DNA of 64,000 bases from Flavobacteriaceae bacterium UBA1903 (GTDB lineage Bacteria; Bacteroidota; Bacteroidia; Flavobacteriales; Flavobacteriaceae): contig DDGL01000003.1 of assembly GCA_002337605.1 (NCBI GenBank), forward strand, positions 207,537 through 271,536, in the 5' to 3' direction. The number at the start of each line of letters is the position of its first letter. The first letter of the stretch is position 1. Below, one piece after another: positions 35,519-43,398 of this stretch. A program made the translations under genes and the position numbers. A model generated the notes under the pieces. It did not search any database. It worked only from the letters and a program-made list of their open reading frames with translations, and was not told where the DNA came from.

Positions 35519-35797
35519 TCAGGCACAAATAGCATTCATACTAATAACACGAGCCAAAACTCCTGCCAATAAACTGGCACTTATAAAAAGCGTTAATAGT
35601 ATAACGATCTTTTTGGTAGATCTATAATTAAAACGTTGCAAAAACAATTGAATCAAAAACGCAATACATGCAGTAATGAGCAGTGGAGTTCTACATTCAT
35701 TAGTATTAAATTGAAAATAAATGAAAGGTATTATCACCAAATACGCTACTGTTATAGCCAGCACCGTTATTTTAGGAAATCGAAATCTATTTTTCAT
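35519..35797 (-). CDS. Small membrane protein of unknown function
   Basis: 92 residues with three hydrophobic segments: ITVLAITVAYLVIIPFIYF, LLITACIAFLIQLFL and KIVILLTLFISASLLAGVL. No motif recognised. The ORF lies alone between the sialidase-like gene and rimO. Confidence 0.55.
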   Translation of the reverse strand: MKNRFRFPKITVLAITVAYLVIIPFIYFQFNTNECRTPLLITACIAFLIQLFLQRFNYRSTKKIVILLTLFISASLLAGVLARVISMNAICA

Positions 35798-35915
35798 GTT
35801 TTAGTCTAAAGTTACAAAAAACAATGGGCCATGAAAATTTAGAGAAAGGTTGCTTTTCGAATTCTCTCTGTGGTTACATAGTATAGAGTTCAATTAAAAT
35901 AAGAGGGACACTAAA

Positions 35916-37223
35916 TTATTCCGAAAGAACCTCAGCGTACAAATCGAAATCTTCGGCGGCTGTAATTTTTACGTTGAAAAATTCGCCTGTACGCAGGTAG
36001 TCCTCCTCAGCATTAATGAGTACTTCGTTGTCTACATCCGGGCTGTCAAACTCGGTACGGCCTACGTAATAGCTTCCTTCCTTTCGGTCAATGATTACTT
36101 TAAAGGTTTTCCCTATTTTTTCCTGATTTAACTCCCAGGAAATCTGGCTTTGTATTGCCATAATTTCGTTTGCGCGTTGCATTTTTACATCCTCAGGAAC
36201 ATCGTCCTCCAGATTGTAAGCGTGTGTATTTTCCTCGTGTGAATACGTAAAACACCCCATGCGCTCAAAACGCTGTTCGATCACCCATTGTTTCAGGGTT
36301 TGAAAATCTTCTTCGGTTTCTCCTGGATATCCAACAATTAAAGTAGTACGAATTGCCATTTCCGGAACAGCAGCTCTAAAGTCTTCCAGTAGTTTTGTAG
36401 TTTTTGCTTGGGTTGTCCCGCGGCGCATACTTTTTAAGATAGGATCTGCAATGTGTTGCAGCGGAATGTCGATATAGTTACACACTTTGGGTTCGTTTTT
36501 CATAACGTCCAATACATCCATTGGAAATCCTGTTGGGAATGCATAATGCAGACGAATCCATTCAATCCCTTCCACTTTTACCAGATTCTGAAGCAACTCG
36601 GCAAGATTTCTTTTTTTATACAAATCCAGCCCGTAGTAGGTTAGATCCTGTGCGATTAAGATAAGTTCTTTTACACCGTTTGCAGCTAGTTTTTCAGCTT
36701 CAGTCACTAAATCTTCTATAGGTGTGCTACGGTGTTTTCCGCGCATGATTGGGATAGCACAAAAGGAACACGGGCGGTCACACCCTTCAGCAATTTTTAA
36801 ATAGGCGTAGTTTTTAGGTGTAGTCGTTAATCGTTCTCCAATTAATTCGTGTTTGTAATCGGCTCCTAAAGCTTTCAGCAAACCAGGTAATTCTGTAGTT
36901 CCGAAGTACTGGTCTACATCGGGGATTTCTTTTTGAAGATCCGGCTTGTAACGTTCCGAAAGACAGCCCGTCACAAAAACTTTATCTACAACACCCTCTT
37001 CTTTTTTCTGAACGTATTCTAAAATGGTATTAACACTCTCTTCCTTTGCATTGGCAATAAATCCGCAAGTGTTGATCACTACTACGTTTCCTTCCTCTTC
37101 ATGCACCACTTCTTTATTGTTGGCACGTAATTGCCCCATCAATACTTCACTGTCGTAGACATTCTTGGAACAACCCAAAGTGACTACATTAATCTTGTTC
37201 TTTTTTAAGGTCTTTGTGCGCAT
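35916..37223 (-). CDS. rimO: Ribosomal protein S12 methylthiotransferase RimO
   Basis: 435 residues. MTTase domain with Cys18 (TLGCSKN), Cys53 and Cys87; radical SAM cysteines 148, 152 and 155 in CDRPCSFCAIPIMRGKHRS; C-terminal TRAM domain. The short CSKNVYDSE N-terminus marks RimO rather than MiaB/MtaB. It methylthiolates the conserved Asp of ribosomal protein uS12. Confidence 0.96.
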   Translation of the reverse strand: MRTKTLKKNKINVVTLGCSKNVYDSEVLMGQLRANNKEVVHEEEGNVVVINTCGFIANAKEESVNTILEYVQKKEEGVVDKVFVTGCLSERYKPDLQKEIPDVDQYFGTTELPGLLKALGADYKHELIGERLTTTPKNYAYLKIAEGCDRPCSFCAIPIMRGKHRSTPIEDLVTEAEKLAANGVKELILIAQDLTYYGLDLYKKRNLAELLQNLVKVEGIEWIRLHYAFPTGFPMDVLDVMKNEPKVCNYIDIPLQHIADPILKSMRRGTTQAKTTKLLEDFRAAVPEMAIRTTLIVGYPGETEEDFQTLKQWVIEQRFERMGCFTYSHEENTHAYNLEDDVPEDVKMQRANEIMAIQSQISWELNQEKIGKTFKVIIDRKEGSYYVGRTEFDSPDVDNEVLINAEEDYLRTGEFFNVKITAAEDFDLYAEVLSE

Positions 37224-37231
37224 AAAATAAG

Positions 37232-37333
37232 TGTACGAGGTACGATTTTAAAGGTACGATTTGCTTCGCTTTTTAGCGGGTGCAAAGATACGGGTTATAA
37301 AGTACGATTTACGATTTTAGAGGTACGAATTTT
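37232..37333. repeat. gtacgatttacgattt-type repeats upstream of rimO
   Basis: Two runs (37232-37262 and 37301-37333) of a gtacgaNNtacgatttt pattern flank the rimO -7 element. They resemble the unit before rdgB. Confidence 0.65.
37283..37290 (-). promoter_or_regulatory. Probable -7 element of rimO
   Basis: On the minus strand TATCTTTG followed by CACCC, within the repeat region, about 60 bp before the ATG. Confidence 0.55.
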
Positions 37334-37420
37334 ATCGTCACAAACGTTAAGCTATTTAATTTAAGCGGTTGCTAATCATACGATACCGAATATTTATTTA
37401 TTTTGAAAATAGATTTTGTA

Positions 37421-37777
37421 TTAACCGAAGGGATTGAACACAATCAATATATAATACAGCAATACCGAAAAGATGTAAAAAGCTATTAGGGATAAAGGAA
37501 TAATCCAAAAATATTTTTTTTGAATAACAATATCTTTGGTGAATTTGTAAAAAAGAACTGTAGCAGCACCCCACAAAAGTGCTAAAAAGTAAAGGGGAAA
37601 AGCAACGTAGTTTGAAAGTGTGATTGGAAGTAGTGGATGATCTATGCCGATTAAAGCATCATAAATGGCATACAACTGGTTAAAAAACTGAAAAATGACC
37701 AGTAGGAAAAATACTTTTGTAACGGAATCCTTCCACCAGGAAATAGTACCAAATTTACCAATTTCATTTCTTACCAT
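37421..37777 (-). CDS. Hypothetical membrane protein
   Basis: 118 residues, three hydrophobic segments (VFFLLVIFQFFNQLYAIY, YVAFPLYFLALLWGAATVLF, IIPLSLIAFYIFSVLLYYI). No family recognised. It is 6 nt downstream of the SET-domain gene and probably co-transcribed. Confidence 0.6.
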   Translation of the reverse strand: MVRNEIGKFGTISWWKDSVTKVFFLLVIFQFFNQLYAIYDALIGIDHPLLPITLSNYVAFPLYFLALLWGAATVLFYKFTKDIVIQKKYFWIIPLSLIAFYIFSVLLYYILIVFNPFG

Positions 37778-37783
37778 CAGTAA

Positions 37784-38371
37784 TTATTGTCTCTTATAAT
37801 AAATACTAAGGATAGACTCCAGCTCCTCTTTGCCTGAAATCACGTTATTTATCGTTTTTTTATTTGATTCAGAAAGCAATACGGCCAGTGGCTGCTCTAA
37901 AGAGTTTAACTTTGGAAATACGGCAGCTATCTTCTTATCCCAGATTTTATGGTAATTTTTAAGATCGTCCGGATATACAGTTTTCCTTTTAGTTCCTTCT
38001 TCTGAAGCTTTAAAAGGGGTATCTACATTCAAATATCCGTAATCATCGGTTAGCTGCTCGCCAGGTTGAATATCCCGGATAGCGATTTCGAAATCATACG
38101 CAGTAGAGAGACAATTAGATTTAAAGCTATGGTTTACAAACCTTCCGTGGTCCCAGCAAAGGACGTAGTTCCCTTTACTATTTCGATAGGAATAGGTGTC
38201 CAGAATATTCTGGTACAACGAATCGAATTTCTGAAATTGTTTTAAAGTAAATTCCCTGTCCAATTGGTCTAGTACCCAAGTAATGGTGCCAGCAGGAATA
38301 AATTGTGTAGCCACTACACCGTGGCCAATATCTTCACTAATAAACCGTAATTCGGTATGAGGATGAATCAT
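37784..38371 (-). CDS. SET-domain protein
   Basis: 195 residues. The first ~120 form a SET domain: LRFISEDIGHGVVATQFIPAG at the start, GRFVNHSFKSNC (about 76-87) in place of the canonical NHS motif, and GEQLTDDYGYLN (104-115) with the catalytic Tyr region. SET domains methylate lysine in eukaryotes and sometimes in bacteria; bacterial targets are mostly unknown. The remainder is helical. It is adjacent to ftsY, with 17 nt between them. Confidence 0.85.
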   Translation of the reverse strand: MIHPHTELRFISEDIGHGVVATQFIPAGTITWVLDQLDREFTLKQFQKFDSLYQNILDTYSYRNSKGNYVLCWDHGRFVNHSFKSNCLSTAYDFEIAIRDIQPGEQLTDDYGYLNVDTPFKASEEGTKRKTVYPDDLKNYHKIWDKKIAAVFPKLNSLEQPLAVLLSESNKKTINNVISGKEELESILSIYYKRQ

Positions 38372-38388
38372 ATAATTTTTAAGTAAAG

Positions 38389-39342
38389 CTACTTAAAAAA
38401 ACTATCTACAAATTCAATTTTATTAAATACTTGTAAATCTTCTATACCTTCACCAACTCCGATATACTTAACAGGAATTTGAAACTGATCACTAATTCCA
38501 ATCACTACGCCTCCTTTTGCAGTTCCATCGAGTTTGGTAACAGCCAGGCTGGTCACTTCGGTAGCAGCGGTGAATTGTTTGGCTTGTTCAAAAGCATTCT
38601 GACCTGTAGAGCCGTCCAACACTAGCAATACCTCATGCGGTGCATCGCCTACTACTTTTTGCATAACGCGCTTTACTTTTGTAAGCTCGTTCATTAAATT
38701 TACTTTGTTGTGTAATCGGCCGGCAGTGTCAATAATCACCACATCTGCATCCTGCTTTACTGCACTCTCTAGGGTGTCAAAAGCAACGCTGGCCGGATCG
38801 CTCCCCATACTTTGCTTTACAATAGGCACACCGGTACGGTCTGCCCACACTTGTAACTGGTCAATTGCTGCAGCCCGGAAGGTATCTGCCGCTCCTAAAA
38901 CAACTTTTTTGCCTGCTTTTTTAAATTGATATGCCAGTTTACCAATGGTGGTAGTTTTCCCTACGCCGTTTACCCCCACAACCATAATTACGTGTGGTTT
39001 GCTGGTTGAAGGCACTTCAAACTCGGTTGCATTTCCCTGATTGGTTTCGCTTAAAAGCCCCGCAATTTCTTCCCGTAAAATTTTATTGAGTTCGTCTGTA
39101 CCTAAGTACTTGTCCTTTTCAACACGCGCTTCAATACGGTCTATTATTTTTAAGGTGGTGTTCACCCCTACATCACTGGACACCAGAACTTCTTCGAGAT
39201 TGTCAAGAACGTCGTCATCTACTTTACTCTTTCCGGCAACAGCTTTAGAGAGTTTGTCGAAAAAATTATTTTTGGATTTCTCCAGTCCTTTGTCCAGCGT
39301 TTCTTTTTTCTCTTTGCTGAATATTTTTTTAAAGAAGCTCAT
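38389..39342 (-). CDS. ftsY: Signal recognition particle receptor FtsY
   Basis: 317 residues. An N domain (KKETLDKGLEKSKNNFFDKL) is followed by the G domain with GVNGVGKTTTIGKLA (G1), DTFRAAAIDQLQVW (G2), DTAGRLHNKVNLM (G3) and TKLDGTAKGGV (G4). It lacks the long acidic N-terminal A domain of E. coli FtsY; the short form is common outside proteobacteria. It docks SRP-ribosome complexes at the inner membrane. Confidence 0.96.
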   Translation of the reverse strand: MSFFKKIFSKEKKETLDKGLEKSKNNFFDKLSKAVAGKSKVDDDVLDNLEEVLVSSDVGVNTTLKIIDRIEARVEKDKYLGTDELNKILREEIAGLLSETNQGNATEFEVPSTSKPHVIMVVGVNGVGKTTTIGKLAYQFKKAGKKVVLGAADTFRAAAIDQLQVWADRTGVPIVKQSMGSDPASVAFDTLESAVKQDADVVIIDTAGRLHNKVNLMNELTKVKRVMQKVVGDAPHEVLLVLDGSTGQNAFEQAKQFTAATEVTSLAVTKLDGTAKGGVVIGISDQFQIPVKYIGVGEGIEDLQVFNKIEFVDSFFK

Positions 39343-39404
39343 GTGTTAGTTGATGAGTTTAGATGTTTAGTAGTTTAGGAAAATTCTTCAGGTTTTTCTC
39401 TATT

Positions 39405-39535
39405 TCGTATGCGTGAGGCCAGCCCGTACCGTTTGCCTAACCATATTCAGACAAGAAAAAGTACGTTCGGGCGGGGATTGAGTATGCTACCATGTAGCGA
39501 CAAAAGCCCGACCCGGTTTAGGGGCACGCCCAAAA
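39405..39535 (-). ncRNA. Structured GC-rich intergenic element (candidate RNA or dispersed repeat)
   Basis: About 130 bp of GC-rich, non-coding sequence in an AT-rich genome. On the minus strand it begins GGGCGTGCCCC (39531-39521) and ends GGCCTCACGCA, so GCGTG and CACGC can close the element. Inside are TCGGGC / GCCCGA and the perfect hairpin gctac-cat-gtagc (39486-39498). It sits between the terminator of the rpmB/rpmG/DUF4295 unit and the ftsY start. From memory, elements with GGGCGTG...CACGCA ends are scattered in Bacteroidota genomes, but I cannot name an Rfam family for it. Confidence 0.45.
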
Positions 39536-39583
39536 ACTCCCTAAAAATACGAAATCTTCGCTAAAGCCACGACCCCTAATAAA

Positions 39584-39611
39584 AAAGCCACCTTCGTAAA
39601 AAAGTGGCTTT
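39584..39611 (-). terminator. Terminator after the rpmB/rpmG/DUF4295 unit
   Basis: Perfect 8-bp stem aaagccac / gtggcttt with a 12-nt loop and a T-run on the minus strand. Confidence 0.75.
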
Positions 39612-39633
39612 CGTTATATTTTATACGGTCTGG

Positions 39634-39786
39634 TTATTTTTTGTTTAACCAATCGTTTACTACGTCTGGAGCCATGATAGACTCTACAAATGTGTAAGCG
39701 CCAGTCTTTTCAGACTTTACCATCTTAATGGCTTTCGTTAAACGCTTAGATCCTGTTTGTAATGATGCTACTGATTTCTTTGCCAT
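39634..39786 (-). CDS. DUF4295 small basic protein, probable ribosome-associated
   Basis: 50 residues, starting MAKKSVASLQTGSKRLTKAI and ending DWLNKK. It is the Bacteroidota-specific DUF4295 family, always close to rpmG and rpmB. Bacteroidota ribosome structures contain an extra small large-subunit protein, bL38; this gene is a good candidate for it, but the identity is from memory and not proven here. It ends the rpmB-rpmG-DUF4295 operon, 8 nt after rpmG. Confidence 0.85.
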   Translation of the reverse strand: MAKKSVASLQTGSKRLTKAIKMVKSEKTGAYTFVESIMAPDVVNDWLNKK

Positions 39787-39794
39787 AACTCAAC

Positions 39795-39977
39795 TTATTT
39801 TATCTCTTTATGAACCGTCATTTTCTTCAAAATAGGGTTGAATTTCTTCAACTCCATACGGTCTGGAGTGTTCTTCTTATTTTTTGTAGTGATGTAACGA
39901 GATGTTCCCGCTTGTCCACTTTCTTTATGCTCGGTACATTCTAGGATTACCTGAACTCTGTTTCCTTTTTTAGCCAT
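39795..39977 (-). CDS. rpmG: Ribosomal protein bL33
   Basis: 60 residues with the L33 core: MAKKGNRVQVILECTEHK, TSRYITTKNKKNTPDRMELK and the C-terminal KKFNPILKKMTVHKE. It has one Cys rather than the four-Cys zinc form, so it is a zinc-independent type. It lies between rpmB and the DUF4295 gene. Confidence 0.95.
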   Translation of the reverse strand: MAKKGNRVQVILECTEHKESGQAGTSRYITTKNKKNTPDRMELKKFNPILKKMTVHKEIK

Positions 39978-40000
39978 TTTTTATGCTTTTATATAGGTGA

Positions 40001-40240
40001 CTATTGGTTTAAAAAGCCGTTTGCACGGGCTTCTTTCACTACAGCGTAGATACCTTTTTTATTGATGTCTTTTAATACAGAAGTACACACCTTAAGTGTT
40101 AACCACTGGTCTTCTTCTGGGATGTAGAAGCGCTTTTTAACTAGGTTTACGTTAAATTTACGCTTTGTCTTGTTCATCGCGTGGGAAACGTTATTCCCTA
40201 CCATTGCTCTTTTGCCCGTAAGCTCACAAACTCTTGACAT
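40001..40240 (-). CDS. rpmB: Ribosomal protein bL28
   Basis: 79 residues. SRVCELTGKRAMVGNNVSHA and TKRKFNVNLVKKRFYIPEED are the L28 signatures. It is the first gene of a three-gene ribosomal operon, with a two-box promoter 35 bp upstream. Confidence 0.96.
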   Translation of the reverse strand: MSRVCELTGKRAMVGNNVSHAMNKTKRKFNVNLVKKRFYIPEEDQWLTLKVCTSVLKDINKKGIYAVVKEARANGFLNQ

Positions 40241-40275
40241 TACTGTATTCTTTTAAGTTATTTTAAAACAGGGTG

Positions 40276-40306
40276 CAAATTTAATTAAATTAATTGGTTT
40301 GAACAA
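40276..40306 (-). promoter_or_regulatory. Promoter of the rpmB operon
   Basis: On the minus strand: TTG at 40306-40304, 20 nt, TAAATTTG at 40283-40276. A good match to the Bacteroidota housekeeping consensus. Confidence 0.7.
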
Positions 40307-40316
40307 CAAAAGAAAT

Positions 40317-41564
40317 TTAGTTTTTCAAAATTTCTTTTAGCAACATTTCAAAGGCCTTATTTGTAGCCTTCTTAATGACCCGCTCCCGAAGATTTCCAAA
40401 ACTGAATTTTTCAGAAAATACGCCGTTTGGGGAGGCAATAGCTATGTATACCGTTCCCACCTCATCTAAAGCATCTCCTTTGGTGGGGCCTGCGATTCCT
40501 GTAGTAGCCAGTGCATAGGCTGAGCCGAAAAGCTTTACGCATTGCGAGGCCATAGCTTCGGCAACCTGAGCACTTACAACATTGTATTTTTTTATAACAG
40601 CTTCATCCACACCAAGTATGGCTACTTTCTGATAGGTTTCATACGGCACCACACTTCCTTTAAAATAGGCTGATGCTCCTGGCACCGCAGTGATTTCTCT
40701 TGCAATAGCACCTCCTGTACAGCTTTCCGCCAGGCTTAGTGACTTTTCCTGAGATTGTAGTAAGGCCGCTATTCTTTCCTGAATGTTCGTTTCATCCTCA
40801 TACCCTACCGCTATATCTTTTAGCAGGTTGTGAAGTGCATCCATTTGTTCTCCAACAGCTGCTTTCAACTTTTTTTCGTCTGTTCCTGTTGATGAGAGTC
40901 GCAACCGTACCCGCCCTAATGAGGGTAAATAGGCCAATTTAATAGCTTCGGGTAGTGCTTCTTCCCAATCTTTAATTTGTTCCTGTATTTCGCTTTCTCC
41001 CTTTCCATAGGTAAGTAGCGTTTTATGGTAAATATGCGGGCGACTGTATTTTTTAACCACTCTGGGAAGCACCTCCTGCGTTAGCAAGTATTTCATTTCA
41101 TAAGGCACACCAGGCATAGATACAAAAACAGTATTATCTTTCTCCATCCACATACCTGGAGCAGTTCCATGAATATTGTTTAATATTTTTGCTGTAGAAG
41201 GCACCATTGCCTGGGTAAGATTACTTGGTAAAGGCGCTCTATTCACATGAGTCCTAAAGATATGTTTTATGTTTTCTAGTACATCCACATCCTCAACCAG
41301 TGTATCTCCAAGAAATTTACAGAAGGTTTGTTTGGTAATATCATCTTTGGTAGGACCCAAGCCCCCGGTAACCAGCACAAGATCTGCTCTTTTTTTTGCT
41401 TCTTCTAATGCAGAAAGTATATGCAACTCCTCATCCTGAATAGAGGTAATTTGATGCACCTTCACTCCGATGGAGTTCAACTGTTTACTTATGTAAGCCG
41501 AATTGGTATCTACAATTTGTCCAATAAGGATTTCGTCCCCTATGGTGATAATTTCTGCTAGCAT
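40317..41564 (-). CDS. cinA: CinA-family nicotinamide-nucleotide amidohydrolase
   Basis: 415 residues. The N-terminal MoCF/COG1058 domain starts MLAEIITIGDEILIGQIVDT with TGGLGPTKDDITKQTF; the C-terminal CinA domain has SLAESCTGGAIAREITAVPG and ALATTGIAGPTKGD. The C-terminal part deamidates NMN in pyridine nucleotide recycling, and the N-terminal part can act on ADP-ribose. The ATG follows the TAG of the Hpt gene without a gap, so translation is coupled. Confidence 0.94.
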   Translation of the reverse strand: MLAEIITIGDEILIGQIVDTNSAYISKQLNSIGVKVHQITSIQDEELHILSALEEAKKRADLVLVTGGLGPTKDDITKQTFCKFLGDTLVEDVDVLENIKHIFRTHVNRAPLPSNLTQAMVPSTAKILNNIHGTAPGMWMEKDNTVFVSMPGVPYEMKYLLTQEVLPRVVKKYSRPHIYHKTLLTYGKGESEIQEQIKDWEEALPEAIKLAYLPSLGRVRLRLSSTGTDEKKLKAAVGEQMDALHNLLKDIAVGYEDETNIQERIAALLQSQEKSLSLAESCTGGAIAREITAVPGASAYFKGSVVPYETYQKVAILGVDEAVIKKYNVVSAQVAEAMASQCVKLFGSAYALATTGIAGPTKGDALDEVGTVYIAIASPNGVFSEKFSFGNLRERVIKKATNKAFEMLLKEILKN

Positions 41565-41906
41565 CTATAAGTTAAAGTCTCTTTTCAGCTCTTCAATAAC
41601 CATTGTTACCGTGGTAACTACTTTAGTGACATTTTCTGAAACAGCACTTACACTTTTAGAAGATTTTGTCCAAGACTCAATTGTAGTAATGTCTTTTTGC
41701 AGTCCAAGTCCAAACATCTCGAAATTGGGTTTCATTTTATGTGCAAATTGATATGCCAGTTCTTTATTATTATTTGAAATAGCTTCTTCGAGTGCCGCTA
41801 AATCTGGTGGTATTTCGTCTAAAAACGTTTGTGCCACTACAGCCATAAAATCTTCATCACCCCCCGCAATTTCCTGTAGGCTTTCTACTGAATAATGTGT
41901 ATCCAT
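41565..41906 (-). CDS. Stand-alone Hpt-domain phosphotransfer protein
   Basis: 113 residues, a four-helix Hpt domain. The phospho-accepting His56 lies in AYQFAHKMKPNFEMFGL. It should relay phosphate between a histidine kinase and a response regulator, but no kinase or regulator gene is nearby. It lies directly between the FAH-family gene and cinA, with no spacing. Confidence 0.85.
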   Translation of the reverse strand: MDTHYSVESLQEIAGGDEDFMAVVAQTFLDEIPPDLAALEEAISNNNKELAYQFAHKMKPNFEMFGLGLQKDITTIESWTKSSKSVSAVSENVTKVVTTVTMVIEELKRDFNL

Positions 41907-42518
41907 TTATTTTACTTTAATTGAAAAGGCCTGCTTTTCTTCCAAAAATCCTGTTAGTTGATCGTTAGGGAAAACTTTACCCACACCAGCTGGAGTGCCT
42001 GTAAAAATAACATCTCCTATCTTTAAGGTAAAGTATTTTGAAACGTATTCAATAAGTGCATCTATCTTCCATAGCATGAGCGCAGTAGAAGCCTGTTGCA
42101 CGATCTCCCCGTTTTTTTCCAATCTAAAGGTAAGGTCTTCTAGGCTTTTAAACGAACTTTTTTTGAAAAAATTACCTATCACAGCAGCCCCATCAAACCC
42201 TTTTGCCTTTTCCCACGGCAATCCCTTTTCCTTTAATTGTTGTTGAAGATCCCGAGCGGTAAAATCTATTCCCAGCCCAATTTCATCATAATACTTGTGA
42301 GCGAATTTCTCTTGAATATGCTTTCCTATTTTATTTATTTTCACCAAAACTTCTACTTCGTGATGTATGTCGCTGGAAAAATCCGGAATAAAAAAAGGCT
42401 GCTTTTTTAGTAGTATTGCCGTATCTGGCTTCATAAAGATTACCGGATCATCAGGGCGTTCATTCGCGAGCTCTTTAATATGGTCTGTGTAATTCCTGCC
42501 AATACAGATAATCTTCAT
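41907..42518 (-). CDS. Fumarylacetoacetate hydrolase-family protein
   Basis: 203 residues. CIGRNYTDHIKEL at the start, the metal ligands in HHEVEVLVKI and FTARDLQ, and the GDVIFTGTPAGVG loop. Members hydrolyse or decarboxylate acylpyruvates or act as oxaloacetate tautomerases; the exact substrate is not known. It is upstream of the Hpt gene and abuts it. Confidence 0.9.
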   Translation of the reverse strand: MKIICIGRNYTDHIKELANERPDDPVIFMKPDTAILLKKQPFFIPDFSSDIHHEVEVLVKINKIGKHIQEKFAHKYYDEIGLGIDFTARDLQQQLKEKGLPWEKAKGFDGAAVIGNFFKKSSFKSLEDLTFRLEKNGEIVQQASTALMLWKIDALIEYVSKYFTLKIGDVIFTGTPAGVGKVFPNDQLTGFLEEKQAFSIKVK

Positions 42519-42579
42519 ACTATTCGTGGGTTATTCCGCAACGTTACGCAAAGAAGCGCAGAGATTCACGGAGAAATTA

Positions 42580-43353
42580 TTACAATTTATTATTTAACTT
42601 CTGTAGTTTCAGTCTGGTTAATACTTTCTTGGTATACAACGGGAAATCGGCATTTAGAAGCCATCCGAAATAACCTGGCTCCTGCTCCATAACATCTTCA
42701 ACCAATTTACCACGATGCTTCCCGAAAGAGAAAACCTCTCTTCCTTGTTTATCATACCCAATATAACCAGCAAAATCTACATAGTTTTTATGAGCACTAA
42801 ATTGTGATAGAAACTTTGTATCGTTCTCCAGGTCTTCATAACGATCTAACTGTGCCTTTAACACCTCGTAGGTAGCATTGGTATCTGCTGCTGCACTGTG
42901 AGCATCTACTAATTCTTTATCGCAATAAAACTTGTACGCTGCCTCTAATGTTCGTTTTTCTTTCTTGTGGAAAATAGTTTGCACGTCTATGGCTAAATTC
43001 TTTTTTAAATCAAGGTCTACCTCTGCTCTTTCTAGCTCTTCAGCCAACAAAGGAATGTCGAACCTGTTGCTATTGTAACCTGCCATGTCGCTGTCTTTCA
43101 TCATCTCCAGAATCTTAGGAGCCAGTTGCTTAAACGTAGGCTCGTTAGCTACCATTTCATCACTTATACCATGAATGGCTGTAGTTGCCGCCGGAATAGG
43201 CACTGTTGGGTTTACACGCCAGGTATGGCTTTCTTTATTTCCGTTAGGGAATACTTTCAGGATGGCTATTTCAACAATGCGATCTTTTGCCACATTGGTT
43301 CCTGTAGTTTCAAGATCGAAAAAACAAATAGGTCTGCTTAATTTTAATTCCAT
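42580..43353 (-). CDS. DEDDh 3'-5' exonuclease (DnaQ-like)
   Basis: 257 residues. Exo I is CFFDLETTGTNVAKDRIVEI (Asp13, Glu15), Exo II lies in DMAGYNSNRFDIPLLAEEL, Exo III includes the His of VDAHSAAADTNATYEVL. It belongs with the DNA polymerase III epsilon-like exonucleases, though it is separate from a polymerase. The C-terminal ~60 residues (EVFSFGKHRGKLVEDV) form an extra module resembling one seen in other Bacteroidota homologues. Confidence 0.92.
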   Translation of the reverse strand: MELKLSRPICFFDLETTGTNVAKDRIVEIAILKVFPNGNKESHTWRVNPTVPIPAATTAIHGISDEMVANEPTFKQLAPKILEMMKDSDMAGYNSNRFDIPLLAEELERAEVDLDLKKNLAIDVQTIFHKKEKRTLEAAYKFYCDKELVDAHSAAADTNATYEVLKAQLDRYEDLENDTKFLSQFSAHKNYVDFAGYIGYDKQGREVFSFGKHRGKLVEDVMEQEPGYFGWLLNADFPLYTKKVLTRLKLQKLNNKL

Positions 43354-43370
43354 TGGTATAATTTATGCCA

Positions 43371-43378
43371 CAAAGGTA
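43371..43378 (-). promoter_or_regulatory. Probable -7 element of the exonuclease gene
   Basis: On the minus strand TACCTTTG, 17 bp before the ATG at 43353. It is 8 bp from a plus-strand -7-like element. Confidence 0.5.
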
Positions 43379-43386
43379 GTAATTGT

Positions 43387-43394
43387 TATTTTTG
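43387..43394 (+). promoter_or_regulatory. -7-like element just before the glutaredoxin-like gene
   Basis: TATTTTTG ends 4 bp before the ATG at 43399. If used, the transcript would be leaderless or nearly so. Confidence 0.35.
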
Positions 43395-43398
43395 TGCT

